Of a stretch of DNA of 64,000 bases, positions 17,477 through 25,539 are shown piece by piece. The notes beneath the pieces are model-generated. The model made no database searches. It saw only the letters and a list, made by a program, of their open reading frames with translations, and was not told the origin of the DNA. Every line of letters starts with the position of its first letter. Position 1 is the first letter of the stretch. The stretch covers positions 2,604,001 through 2,668,000 of the forward strand of contig NZ_CP036278.1 of NCBI RefSeq assembly GCF_007748035.1. Reading direction: 5' to 3'. The stretch comes from Aeoliella mucimassa. Its GTDB lineage: Bacteria > Planctomycetota > Planctomycetia > Pirellulales > Lacipirellulaceae. The translations under genes were made by a program, and so were the position numbers.

Positions 17477-18280
17477 TTATTCCACAATAATATCTTCCAG
17501 GCCCTCCTCTTCTTCGGGGAACTTAGGGTCGATCTCTTCCAAGGTGTCGAGCAGCAACCGGCTGACTACCAGGTTGCGGTACCACTTGCGATCGGACGGG
17601 ATGATGTGCCAAGGCGCGTGCTTCGTGTTGCACTCTTCGAGTGCAACGCGGTAGGCTTCCTGGTAGTCGTCCCACAATTTGCGTTCGGCCAGATCGCCTT
17701 TGGAGAACTTCCATCGCTTGTGCGGTTTGTCGAGCCTCGCCTGCAGTCGCTCGCGCTGCTCCTCCTTGCTGATGTGCAGAAAACACTTGACGATTTTTAC
17801 GCCGCCGTCGGTGAGCAAGTCCTCGAATTCATTGATGCGATGGTAACGAGTGCTCCATTCATTTTTTGGCACCAAGTTATGCACACGAACCACCAGCACG
17901 TCTTCGTAGTGCGAGCGATTGAAGATGCCGATGTTGCCACGACGAGGAACCGCCATGTGCACCCGCCAGAGAAAGTCGTGATCGAGTTCCAAGGAGCTCG
18001 GTTGCTTGAAGGGCACAATCTGGCAACTCTGAGGATTGATGCCAGTGAGCACGGTGCGAATCGTGCCATCTTTGCCCGCGGTATCCATGCCCTGCAGCAC
18101 CAGCAGCACGCTCCGTTTGTTCTCGGCGTACAGCTTGTAAGCCAACTCGCGACTCCGCTTGGTGTACTCTGCGATCTGTTCGTAGGCGGTTTCCTTCTCC
18201 CAGTCGCCGTCGACTTTGCGAGGGTCGATTTTCTGGAGGTCGATCTTAGTACCAGGCTTGAACGTGATGGGATGACACAT
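17477..18280 (-). CDS. Polyphosphate kinase 2 family (polyphosphate:nucleotide phosphotransferase)
   Basis: A 267-residue single-domain PPK2. The Walker A loop is LVLQGMDTAGKDGTIRTVL, followed by the family segment NPQSCQIVPFKQPSSLELDHDFLWRVH. The Walker B and lid region reads GNIGIFNRSHYEDVLVVRVH, and a basic stretch LDKPHKRWKFSKGDLAERKLW probably holds the polyphosphate chain. PPK2 enzymes transfer phosphate between polyphosphate and nucleotides. One-domain types split into classes I to III by AMP or ADP preference, which I cannot assign with certainty. Cytoplasmic, with no partner genes alongside; it converges on mcsB. Confidence 0.92.
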   Translation of the reverse strand: MCHPITFKPGTKIDLQKIDPRKVDGDWEKETAYEQIAEYTKRSRELAYKLYAENKRSVLLVLQGMDTAGKDGTIRTVLTGINPQSCQIVPFKQPSSLELDHDFLWRVHMAVPRRGNIGIFNRSHYEDVLVVRVHNLVPKNEWSTRYHRINEFEDLLTDGGVKIVKCFLHISKEEQRERLQARLDKPHKRWKFSKGDLAERKLWDDYQEAYRVALEECNTKHAPWHIIPSDRKWYRNLVVSRLLLDTLEEIDPKFPEEEEGLEDIIVE

Positions 18281-18787
18281 AGCTATTCTTCATGCTTGAG
18301 TAGTAGTTCAGAGTGGGCACCGGTCTTCAGTTAACCGAATGTTATGTCAGCAAGCCGCCGGAGAATTTTGCCCCCAATGCACGGAAAACGATTCGTGGGG
18401 GCAAAATAAAGGGGACTGGCTTGCGGCAGTATTGTCGTAAATCGTGTGCTGGCAAGCGGTTCGGATTAGGGTGATTCGAGCGCTCAGGGAAGATATCGCC
18501 CCAGGGGGTGCGATTGGGGGCATTTGTAGTGCTATTGCATGAGACATATTGTCGCAGTTGTCGGTGAGTGTCGATCGCTTCGAGCGAGCTGAGTTCATGT
18601 TTTCCCCTATTAGAACAGATTCTCTGGCCATTTCCACAACTGTTTTTGGCCACTTTGCGGCCCAGGTGTGGGCGGTTCAGCCCTGTCGTCACGGGCTTGA
18701 ACGGGGCTTATGATAGGCGGCTCTATCGAATTGCTAGAAACAGGCTGTCCTTCAAATACTGGATCCCCTCCAGAGGAGTAAATTGCC
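18281..18787. other. Gene-free stretch with a GC-rich inverted repeat
   Basis: About 500 bp upstream of the di-haem peroxidase gene and of ppk2 (divergent). It holds a perfect 11-bp inverted repeat ATTTTGCCCCC at 18365-18375 and its complement at 18397-18407 with a 21-nt loop. A C- and G-rich stretch follows near 18497-18520 (CGCCCCAGGGGG). Similar G-rich text recurs near 24640. The promoter of the downstream gene must lie here, but no clear boxes were recognised. Confidence 0.55.
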
Positions 18788-19993
18788 ATGCTGATATCGA
18801 TGCACCCTGTTGGTCGTTGTCTGGCGATGGCCGCGACATGTTTCGCTGTCGTACTGGTCGCCGGCTGCAGTAAACCAGTCCAAACCCCACCAGCGCCGGA
18901 GCCCGCCGACGAAACCGCCCTCGTGACCCCCGCCGACGAAACCGCCCTCGTGACCCCCGCCGGCGAAGTGACTACCACTCCGGTAGTGGCCGAAGCCAAG
19001 TCGGAGTTGCCGGAAGGGTGGGCTCCCCTCCCCTCCTCTGCCCCCACGCCGGACGATAATCCCTCGACGGCTGCCAAGGTGGAACTCGGCAAGCAGCTGT
19101 ACTTCGATCCGCGACTCTCGGTCAACGGTACCGTGTCGTGCAACTCGTGCCACAACGTGATGGAAGGTGGCGACGACTGCCGCTGCGTCGGCATGGGCAT
19201 CCTCGGACGGACTGGCGAACGTAACTCGCCGACCGTGTGGAATGCGGCCTTCATGCCGAGCCAGTTCTGGGATGGCCGCGCCGAAACGCTCGAAGACCAG
19301 GCTGGTGGACCAATGGTGGCCGCGCCCGAAATGGGCATGGCATCGCACGATATGGTAGTCGAACGCATTCAGGCGATTCCTGGCTACGTCGAATCGTTCA
19401 AAGAAGTCTTCGGCGAAGACGCCATGAACATCAAGAACGCGACCAAGGCGATTGCTGCTTTCGAGCGCACGCTGATCACGCCCGACAGTGCTTACGATCG
19501 TTATGCGAAGGGTGAGCTGAAGGCGATGAACGAACAACAGGTTCGTGGCATGCTGCTGTTCGACGAGGTAGGCTGTGCGTCGTGCCATGACGCACCGCTG
19601 TTTGGTGGAGAGTTCTACGAGTTCCCCTCGTCGGCCGAGGAAGAGTTGGTCGCCAAGCATCATCTCGACAAAGACTACGGACGCGAGCTGGCCACCGGCG
19701 ACGAGTCGGACCGCTACTTGTTTAAGACTCCCACGCTTCGTAACGTCACCATGACCGCTCCCTACTTGCACAATGGTTCGGCCGCTACGTTGGAGGAAGC
19801 CGTGAAACTGATGGGTACGCTGCAGTTGGGCGAAGACCTTTCGGACGAGCAAGTCGCCGACTTGGTGGCCTTCCTCTCGGCCCTCGATGGAGAGTTCCCC
19901 GAGATCTCGATGCCTCGGCTCCCCTCGACCCCCGGCAGCAGTATCGTGCCGATGGATACCGAAGACGTTTCGGTTTCGAGCGACGAGTCGTAG
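18788..19993 (+). CDS. Lipoprotein di-haem cytochrome c peroxidase (CcpA/MauG family)
   Basis: A 401-residue protein. The lipobox LVAGC puts the lipid-anchored cysteine at residue 27. A Pro- and Thr-rich linker (about 30-75) includes two exact copies of a nine-residue unit (ADETALVTP), encoded by a 27-bp tandem repeat at 18905-18958. The two haem sites are CNSCH and CASCH, with CcpA-family segments LGKQLYFDPRLSVNGTVSCNSCHN, split by the normal spacing, and KTPTLRNVTMTAPYLHNG. The enzymes reduce hydrogen peroxide with electrons from small cytochromes; MauG-like roles cannot be excluded. A GGAG box precedes the ATG. A hairpin at 20030-20066 probably ends the transcript. Confidence 0.93.
   Translation: MLISMHPVGRCLAMAATCFAVVLVAGCSKPVQTPPAPEPADETALVTPADETALVTPAGEVTTTPVVAEAKSELPEGWAPLPSSAPTPDDNPSTAAKVELGKQLYFDPRLSVNGTVSCNSCHNVMEGGDDCRCVGMGILGRTGERNSPTVWNAAFMPSQFWDGRAETLEDQAGGPMVAAPEMGMASHDMVVERIQAIPGYVESFKEVFGEDAMNIKNATKAIAAFERTLITPDSAYDRYAKGELKAMNEQQVRGMLLFDEVGCASCHDAPLFGGEFYEFPSSAEEELVAKHHLDKDYGRELATGDESDRYLFKTPTLRNVTMTAPYLHNGSAATLEEAVKLMGTLQLGEDLSDEQVADLVAFLSALDGEFPEISMPRLPSTPGSSIVPMDTEDVSVSSDES
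18905..18958 (+). repeat. 27-bp tandem repeat, two exact copies, inside the peroxidase linker
   Basis: The unit starts GCCGACGAAACCGCCCTCGT; copies run 18905-18931 and 18932-18958, and a decayed third copy begins after. It keeps the frame, so copy-number change would only alter linker length. Confidence 0.85.
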
Positions 19994-20362
19994 TCGAACG
20001 CAGCCGAATAATCGGAGTAAATCACGCGGGGCCTCCGTTGCCGATGATCGGCAGCGGAGGCCTTTGTCGTTCAAAGGTGAGTGGTGTGCCTGAACCGCAC
20101 ACCGAGTGGCAGGATTCCGCTCGATTTCAGCACACAGAAGCTTCGTTTTTACGGTGTGTTCCGGCCGAACAGCTTTCGTGTCGAGGTCTTGTTTCTTAGC
20201 CGCCCCCGCTACCGTATCCCGTGGCCGGCGATTATAACAGAGCATAGGAAACAGGCGGTTTCCAACCGCTTGCTCTCGTCCGGTTGTGTGTCTTACTGCC
20301 CATTGTCCGCGGCCGACTTTCGTTCTTCTTATCATCACTGGCCCCGATGGTGCTGCGCAATT
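19994..20362. other. Gene-free stretch before the sugar permease gene
   Basis: Apart from the terminator-like hairpin at 20030-20066, about 300 bp hold no gene signal. The permease frame is open across this part but has no plausible start before 20363. A TATAAC-like box lies near 20234. Confidence 0.5.
20030..20066 (+). terminator. Terminator-like hairpin after the peroxidase gene
   Basis: GGCCTCCG (20030-20037) pairs with CGGAGGCC (20055-20062), with an inner GCCGAT/ATCGGC stem, followed by TTTGTCGTT. The strong stem and short T-run fit an intrinsic terminator. Confidence 0.7.
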
Positions 20363-21517
20363 ATGAATCTTAAGACGCTCCCGATCCTGCTCGCGTTTCT
20401 GTTGATGGGTGTGGCCGATGCCATGGGCCCGTTGTCCAATGCGGTAGGCGAGAATTATCAACTCTCCAAAGTGATGGCGACGCTGATGCCGTTCGCCGTG
20501 TTTATTGCCTTTGCCGTGTTCAGCGTGCCCGGCGGTTGGCTCGCCGCGCGTATCGGCAAGAAGCCAGTACTGCTGCTCGGTTTGGGCCTCAACACCATCG
20601 CCGTGGCGGTGCCGGCCTTTGTGGCTCCTCCTTATGCTCTGTTGCTGGGCTGCATCTTCCTGTTGGGCGTGGGTACTACGTTCCTGCAAGTTGCTGGCAA
20701 CCCGATCATGCGCGACGTGAGTGCTCCCGGTAACTACAGCCGCAACCTGGCGCTCGCTCAAGGCTTCAAGGGTATTGGTAGTTCGGCCTCCACGTACTTG
20801 CCAGCAGTGGTCGGTGCGATTGGTCTGCTCGCCCAATTGGGCTGGCGCGGTGCTTTCCCGATTTACTTTGGTTTGATGGCCATCGCGTTCGTGCTGGTTG
20901 CCATCATGCGGATCGACGAGACCAAAGCCGACGAACCACCTGGAATCATCGAGTCGCTCGCTCTGCTCCGGCTGCCAGTGTTCGCGCTGGCCGTGGTGGG
21001 TATCTTCTTGTACGTGGGTGCCGAAGTCTGCATGGGTACCTTCCTGGAACCGGTGTTGATGGATGTTGGGCTGACGCAGGACAACGCCAAGCTGCTGGGC
21101 CCCACGCTGTTCTTCGGCGTGCTCACGGTTGGTCGCTTGGTTGCTGGTTCGATTAATATCAACCCCCATTTGTTCTTCCGCCTTTCCGCGTTGTTGGGTC
21201 TCATTGGAATTGGCCTGGTGATTGCCGGCAGCAAGCCGCTGATCATCACCGGCGTAGTGCTCGGTGGTTTGGGCTTTGCGAACATCTGGCCGATGCTCTT
21301 CTCGATCACCGTGGAAGAGAAGCCCGAGCGGGCTAGTGAACTGTCGGGTTTGATGTGCATGGCCATCTCGGGTGGTGCTTTAGTGCCGCTTTTGATGGGA
21401 CAGCTCATCGACTCGAAAGTAGCCACCACGCTCGCTTTCGCGGTACCGGCGGTTTGCTTCTTGTACTTGCTCATTTTGTCGCTCCGTAGCGGTAAGGCTC
21501 CTGCAGCGGCCGAGTAA
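20363..21517 (+). CDS. MFS sugar permease (FHS/FucP-like)
   Basis: A 384-residue protein with about 12 membrane segments. The N-terminus NLKTLPILLAFLLMGVADAMG leads into the first helix, and GGWLAARIGKKPVLLLGLGLN is the MFS loop-2/3 motif. The second half (VAGSININPHLFFRLSALLG, then GLGFANIWPMLFSITVEEKP) resembles the fucose/glucose/galactose:H+ symporter group. The start at 20363 was chosen because the earlier open frame has no membrane or signal character. It stands 144 bp before a ROK-family sugar kinase, which suggests uptake and phosphorylation of one sugar by the pair. The sugar cannot be read from the sequence. Confidence 0.88.
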   Translation: MNLKTLPILLAFLLMGVADAMGPLSNAVGENYQLSKVMATLMPFAVFIAFAVFSVPGGWLAARIGKKPVLLLGLGLNTIAVAVPAFVAPPYALLLGCIFLLGVGTTFLQVAGNPIMRDVSAPGNYSRNLALAQGFKGIGSSASTYLPAVVGAIGLLAQLGWRGAFPIYFGLMAIAFVLVAIMRIDETKADEPPGIIESLALLRLPVFALAVVGIFLYVGAEVCMGTFLEPVLMDVGLTQDNAKLLGPTLFFGVLTVGRLVAGSININPHLFFRLSALLGLIGIGLVIAGSKPLIITGVVLGGLGFANIWPMLFSITVEEKPERASELSGLMCMAISGGALVPLLMGQLIDSKVATTLAFAVPAVCFLYLLILSLRSGKAPAAAE

Positions 21518-21661
21518 TTCGACTCGACGCACGTGCTCAGCGTCTGGCTGTCGAACATCGACTGCTCGTGCTGCTCGCTTTCTATCATTCGATGGCGGCC
21601 GAGGTCCTGGCGAGTCTCGCTGCGACCTCTGGCTGCTGAATCCTGACCCCTTTTCAATACC

Positions 21662-22759
21662 ATGAATAACGATTCTCGCATCGTCATGACCCTCGATGCC
21701 GGGGGAACAAACTTTCGTTTTGCTGCCATGCGTGGCGGAACGCCGGTGACCGAAACGGTCGCGTTGCCTTCGAACGCGGATGACCTCGACAAGTGCCTAG
21801 CTGGTTTGGTCGAAGGTTTCACCAAGGTCAAAGAGATGTGCCCCGAACCGCCGGTGGCCATCAGCTTTGCCTTCCCTGGGCCTTGCGATTACCCGGCCGG
21901 TATCATCGGCGATCTCGGCAACCTGCCTGCCTTCCGTGGTGGGGTTCCGCTGGGACCCATGCTCGAACAGAAGTTCGGCATCCCCGTGTTCATCAACAAC
22001 GATGGCGACCTGTTCGCGTATGGCGAAGCTATCGGCGGCATCCTGCCATATCTGAACGACTTGCTCGAGAAGGCTGGCAGCCCCAAGCGGTATCGCAACT
22101 TGTTCGGTATCACGCTCGGCACCGGCCTGGGGGGCGGTATCGTACGCGATGGTCGTGCGTTTATCGGCGACAATTCCGTTGCTGCTGAGGTGTGGACGCT
22201 TCGCAATAAACTGGCTCCTGAGATGAACGCGGAAGAAGGTGCCTGCATCCGTGCGGTCCGTCGGGTATATGCCGAGCAGAGTGGTATTGCGCTCGAGCAG
22301 GTACCTGAGCCGAAGGATATTTTCGACATCGCCCAAGGCACGGCCGAAGGCAATACCGACGCGGCGAAGGAAGCCTTCCGCCGACTCGGCGAAGTGGCGG
22401 GCGACGCCATGGCAACTGCTTTGACTCTGATCGATGGCATTGGGGTGATTGGTGGTGGTGTTTCTGGTGCCTGGCCCGCTTTCTTGCCGGCGCTAGTGGA
22501 CGAAATGAATAGCGACTGGGTAGGCCCCGACGGAAATCGTTTCCGCCGGATTCCGACTCAGGTCTTCAATCTCGAAGACCCTGCCCAGCTCGAGCAGTTC
22601 CTCAAGGGCGATTCGCGAGAGGTGACGGTTCCTGGTTCCGATCAAAAGGTGATGTACGATCCGCTGCAACGCATCGGAGTCGGCATGAGTCGCCTTGGCA
22701 CGAGCGAAGCGATCTCGCTGGGGGCCTACGCGTTTGCCTTGCAAGCACTCGACAAGTAA
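21662..22759 (+). CDS. ROK-family sugar kinase (glucokinase-like)
   Basis: A 365-residue protein. The ATP-binding P-loop TLDAGGTNFRFAAMRGG starts the fold. The catalytic stretch VFINNDGDLFAYGEA contains the conserved Asp, and GITLGTGLGGGIVRDGR is the ROK signature. The usual zinc-binding CxCGxxGCxE motif is missing; that place reads NSVAAEVWTLRNK, so this is a divergent, probably zinc-free ROK type. ROK kinases act on glucose, N-acetylglucosamine or N-acetylmannosamine. With the permease just upstream it should phosphorylate an imported sugar. A ManNAc kinase role for the distant sialic-acid locus is possible but unsupported. A strong terminator follows. Confidence 0.85.
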   Translation: MNNDSRIVMTLDAGGTNFRFAAMRGGTPVTETVALPSNADDLDKCLAGLVEGFTKVKEMCPEPPVAISFAFPGPCDYPAGIIGDLGNLPAFRGGVPLGPMLEQKFGIPVFINNDGDLFAYGEAIGGILPYLNDLLEKAGSPKRYRNLFGITLGTGLGGGIVRDGRAFIGDNSVAAEVWTLRNKLAPEMNAEEGACIRAVRRVYAEQSGIALEQVPEPKDIFDIAQGTAEGNTDAAKEAFRRLGEVAGDAMATALTLIDGIGVIGGGVSGAWPAFLPALVDEMNSDWVGPDGNRFRRIPTQVFNLEDPAQLEQFLKGDSREVTVPGSDQKVMYDPLQRIGVGMSRLGTSEAISLGAYAFALQALDK

Positions 22760-22791
22760 CCTGGCGAGCAGCTGCTAACGGACGATTCATC

Positions 22792-22820
22792 AACCCTCGA
22801 CGAAAGTCGAGGGTTTTTTT
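22792..22820 (+). terminator. Rho-independent terminator after the ROK kinase
   Basis: AACCCTCGAC (22792-22801), tetraloop GAAA, GTCGAGGGTT (22806-22815), then a run of T to 22820. Textbook form and 32 bp after the stop. The convergent sulfatase ends at 22841. Confidence 0.92.
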
Positions 22821-22840
22821 GTGTCTCACGCACCAGCCGA

Positions 22841-24412
22841 TCAATCCTGCGGCAAGCTGCCCCACCAGGTGGGATTCGGCTGCCAATCGCTGTCGAGGAA
22901 GCGAGCGTGCTTCTTTTCTAAACCTTCGAGCTGTTTGGTGCGGCTGTTAGTGAGTTTCTGCTCGAACTTCTGGCGATCGAACCGTGGGTCGGCTGTTGGA
23001 AACGTCGCGCCGGTTTCAGCAAGCCAGGCGACCAGCTTCGCACGCAGCTTACGGACGAGTTCGGGATGGTCGGCTGCCTGGTCGGTTTGTTCGCAGGTGT
23101 CGTCGGGCAGGTTGTAGAGTTCCACGCGGCCGTCTTCGTGGTAGTAAATCAGCTTCCAATCGCCGGAGCGAATGACCGACGAAGGCTCGCCCCCTTGGTT
23201 ACCGTAGTGCGGATAGTGCCAGAACAGGTCGCGGTCGGCGATCGTCTCTCCCTTCAGCACAGGAACCAGGCTCACCCCGTCGAGGTGCTGCTCGGGCATG
23301 GCTGTCACCCCAGCGAGTTCCAGGAAGGTGGGGAAGATGTCCATGCCGATCGCAGGGACCGAAGTCACCGCGCCAGGTTCGGTGATGCCGGGAGCGCGAA
23401 CGTACAACGGAACCCGCAGTCCACCTTCCCACTGCCGACCTTTGCCGCCGCGGAGCGGAAGCAAGCTAGTCGAGTACGCATCGCCCGACGAAACGCCACC
23501 GTTATCGCTGGTGAAAACGACCACGGTATTCTTATCGAGCCCGGTCGCTGCGAGTTTGTCGAGCACGATGCCGACTGCGTCGTCGAGCGTCTCCATCATG
23601 CCTGCATAAATCGGGTTGTCCTGCACTTGCCGCACAGGCAAACGCCGATCGAACTGAAAGCGATGCTCGTTGTCGAGCAGTCCTTCATCGGCTGCTTTCT
23701 GGCGGTACTTTTCGCACAACGCCTTGCTGGTTTGAATTGGGCTGTGGACGTGATGGAACGCCATGCAGGCGAAGAAGGGTTGCTGTTGATGCTGTTCGAC
23801 GAACGCAGCGGTCTCGTTCGCCAAGCGGATAGCGAGCGACTCGCCGTTGGGGCCACTTGGCAGGCGCGGATTGTTCCACGGGGCAAAGTAACCGCCATTG
23901 GGAGAGCCTGCCGACCAACCACCTTTGTTGATGTCGAAGCCATGATCCTCGGGCCAGGAACCTTTGTCGCCGAGGTGCCATTTGCCTGCGTAAAACGTCT
24001 TGTATCCGGCCGCATGCAAAGCCTCGGCAATGGTGGTGTCGCTGGCCGGAAGCCGGCGGGCGTACTCGGCCGGCATCACCGGATCGTTCCGCTTGTATTG
24101 CCAGCCGCTGGATGCGCCGATGTAGTTGGTGATGCCGATCCGAGCGGGCGTTTTGCCAAGCATCAAACTCGCTCGCGACGGACTGCAAACCTGGCACGCA
24201 GCGTACCCTTGCTCGAATCGCATGCCGGAGTTGGCCAGCGCATCGATGTGCGGTGTCTCGTAGAACGTGCTTCCTTCGACTCCTAAGTCATGGAGCCCAA
24301 GATCGTCGACCAGGATGATGAGAAAGTTGGGCTGCTCGGCCGCGATGGCCCCGACGCTCAACAGGGGACCCAACAGCAGCATAACGAACAGGCGGGAGAG
24401 TAGGCTCGGCAT
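22841..24412 (-). CDS. Secreted sulfatase (formylglycine type, arylsulfatase A-like)
   Basis: A 523-residue enzyme. The signal peptide ends near GAIAAEQP. The metal-binding NFLIILVDDLG is followed by the FGly motif CSPSR with Cys76 as the residue to be oxidised. YAGKWHLGDKG and VVFTSDNGG are further active-site segments. Such sulfatases remove sulfate esters from polysaccharides or mucins in the periplasm or outside. The start at 24412 leaves out an upstream frame without signal character. No formylglycine-generating enzyme gene is in the window. It stands alone facing the ROK operon. Confidence 0.94.
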   Translation of the reverse strand: MPSLLSRLFVMLLLGPLLSVGAIAAEQPNFLIILVDDLGLHDLGVEGSTFYETPHIDALANSGMRFEQGYAACQVCSPSRASLMLGKTPARIGITNYIGASSGWQYKRNDPVMPAEYARRLPASDTTIAEALHAAGYKTFYAGKWHLGDKGSWPEDHGFDINKGGWSAGSPNGGYFAPWNNPRLPSGPNGESLAIRLANETAAFVEQHQQQPFFACMAFHHVHSPIQTSKALCEKYRQKAADEGLLDNEHRFQFDRRLPVRQVQDNPIYAGMMETLDDAVGIVLDKLAATGLDKNTVVVFTSDNGGVSSGDAYSTSLLPLRGGKGRQWEGGLRVPLYVRAPGITEPGAVTSVPAIGMDIFPTFLELAGVTAMPEQHLDGVSLVPVLKGETIADRDLFWHYPHYGNQGGEPSSVIRSGDWKLIYYHEDGRVELYNLPDDTCEQTDQAADHPELVRKLRAKLVAWLAETGATFPTADPRFDRQKFEQKLTNSRTKQLEGLEKKHARFLDSDWQPNPTWWGSLPQD

Positions 24413-24917
24413 GGCGCGATTCCTAGGCTGGCGTGTGCAGAAAAGTGAGGACCTTGATTGTACCCGATGGAGATCACTGGACGCCAAACGGGAAATGCTC
24501 CAGAAGTCAGGAAATCGATGGGTGGGGGCTTTATTTTCGCTCGACTTACGTCACGGAGGATCGAAATAACCACTGCGTTTGTCGGCTTGTTTGGCAAACG
24601 TGTCGTCGTAAGTCGCTGAAGGAGGGGAGCAACATAAAGCCCCCTGGGGGCACAATAGTGGGTGGGATCGGGGGCAATGGGTAGGTGTTCTAATGTTCAT
24701 TTGTGTGGTTGTTTTATACCGCGCCAGGTGGCCATTTGCGAGCGAAAAATCGGGCAATGCGCAATAGTTTTTCTGCTCGCTAGCGACGAGCGAAGCAACA
24801 CCCACCCCTTGCTAGGTGACGGCCATTCGACCTCGCGGATATACTGCGATTTGACTGACAAGTGCCTGTCGCGTGCGAATCCTTGGAAGCGAGCATCGGT
24901 TGTACCCCATCACGACG
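24413..24917. other. Gene-free stretch holding a nested inverted repeat
   Basis: About 500 bp between the divergent sulfatase and a small membrane-protein gene. The main feature is the nested inverted repeat at 24524-24644. Promoters for both genes are expected here but were not recognised. Confidence 0.5.
24524..24644. repeat. MITE-like nested inverted repeat, about 121 bp
   Basis: Outer arms GGGGGCTTTAT (24524-24534) and ATAAAGCCCCC (24634-24644) are exact complements. Inner arms CGACTTACG (24542-24550) and CGTAAGTCG (24607-24615) are too. The layout fits a small non-autonomous element or a structured transcript; no flanking duplication was confirmed. Confidence 0.5.
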
Positions 24918-25385
24918 ATGACTATAGTAATCAACCCCTATCAGTCGCCCGAGGAAGTCGCGGGAGATCCTGTAGATCCGGCAGAGTTCACGCTTCTGCA
25001 GTGGGGGCTGTTTGTGGTGAACTTCACCGCTGCGTTGCTGCTTATCTTGGGAGTGCTCATCGTGCTCCCTCAGTCCGATGTACCTAGCGATTCGAAGAGC
25101 GGAATCGTACTTCTCTGCCCGCTGGGCTGGTACGCTTACGGAGAGTGGAGCGCTTGGCACTATCGGATTCGAAAGCGAGAGAAGCTACTCGGCATCGCCA
25201 ACCTTGTGGGGAGCATGTTTGTGCTGATGGCTTCGATGGGAATTGGTGCGCTGCTAACGGATGCGGGTTCTGAGGCCTCCTATTACAGGGCTCCGATCTG
25301 GGGCATGATGATCGGTGGTGCGGTGTGTGGTTACCTGTTGTTCTGTGGCATGTACCGCTTGAATGGCAGGCACAGCGATCGATAG
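24918..25385 (+). CDS. Small membrane protein with NPYQSP N-terminus
   Basis: A 155-residue protein of unknown role. The start at 24918 gives MTIVINPYQSPEE, the N-terminus seen in many small planctomycetal membrane proteins. Four hydrophobic stretches follow: WGLFVVNFTAALLLILGVLIVL, split here by family-typical spacing, SGIVLLCPLGWYAYGEW, LVGSMFVLMASMGIGALL and IWGMMIGGAVCGYLLFCGMY. No enzyme motif is visible. It ends about 150 bp before the convergent GH125 gene, with a terminator at 25455-25488 between them. Confidence 0.75.
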   Translation: MTIVINPYQSPEEVAGDPVDPAEFTLLQWGLFVVNFTAALLLILGVLIVLPQSDVPSDSKSGIVLLCPLGWYAYGEWSAWHYRIRKREKLLGIANLVGSMFVLMASMGIGALLTDAGSEASYYRAPIWGMMIGGAVCGYLLFCGMYRLNGRHSDR

Positions 25386-25454
25386 CTGGCTGTGAACGGG
25401 CGCTGATGGCTCCAGCGGAAACCGCCGAATAGCACTGAGCGTTTACGACCGATG

Positions 25455-25488
25455 GCAAAGAAAAACCCCCGGCTTTCGCCGAGGGTTT
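25455..25488 (-). terminator. Intrinsic terminator for the GH125 gene
   Basis: On the minus strand an 11-bp stem with one mismatch (25463-25473 with 25478-25488) closes a GAAA loop and runs into TTTTTCTTT. It lies about 50 bp beyond the GH125 stop. Confidence 0.85.
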
Positions 25489-25539
25489 CTGTAGGTTTCG
25501 GTTGTCACGAGCAGCGTCGGAAGTTCGCCGCAGGCTCAC

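Noticed and set aside
18905-18958. Possible CRISPR-like or regulatory repeat
   Set aside because: Only two adjacent units without spacers, in frame within a protein linker.
18752-21169. Minus-strand frame of 805 codons
   Set aside because: Opposite the peroxidase and permease genes, which have clear domains; long antisense frames are common at this base composition.
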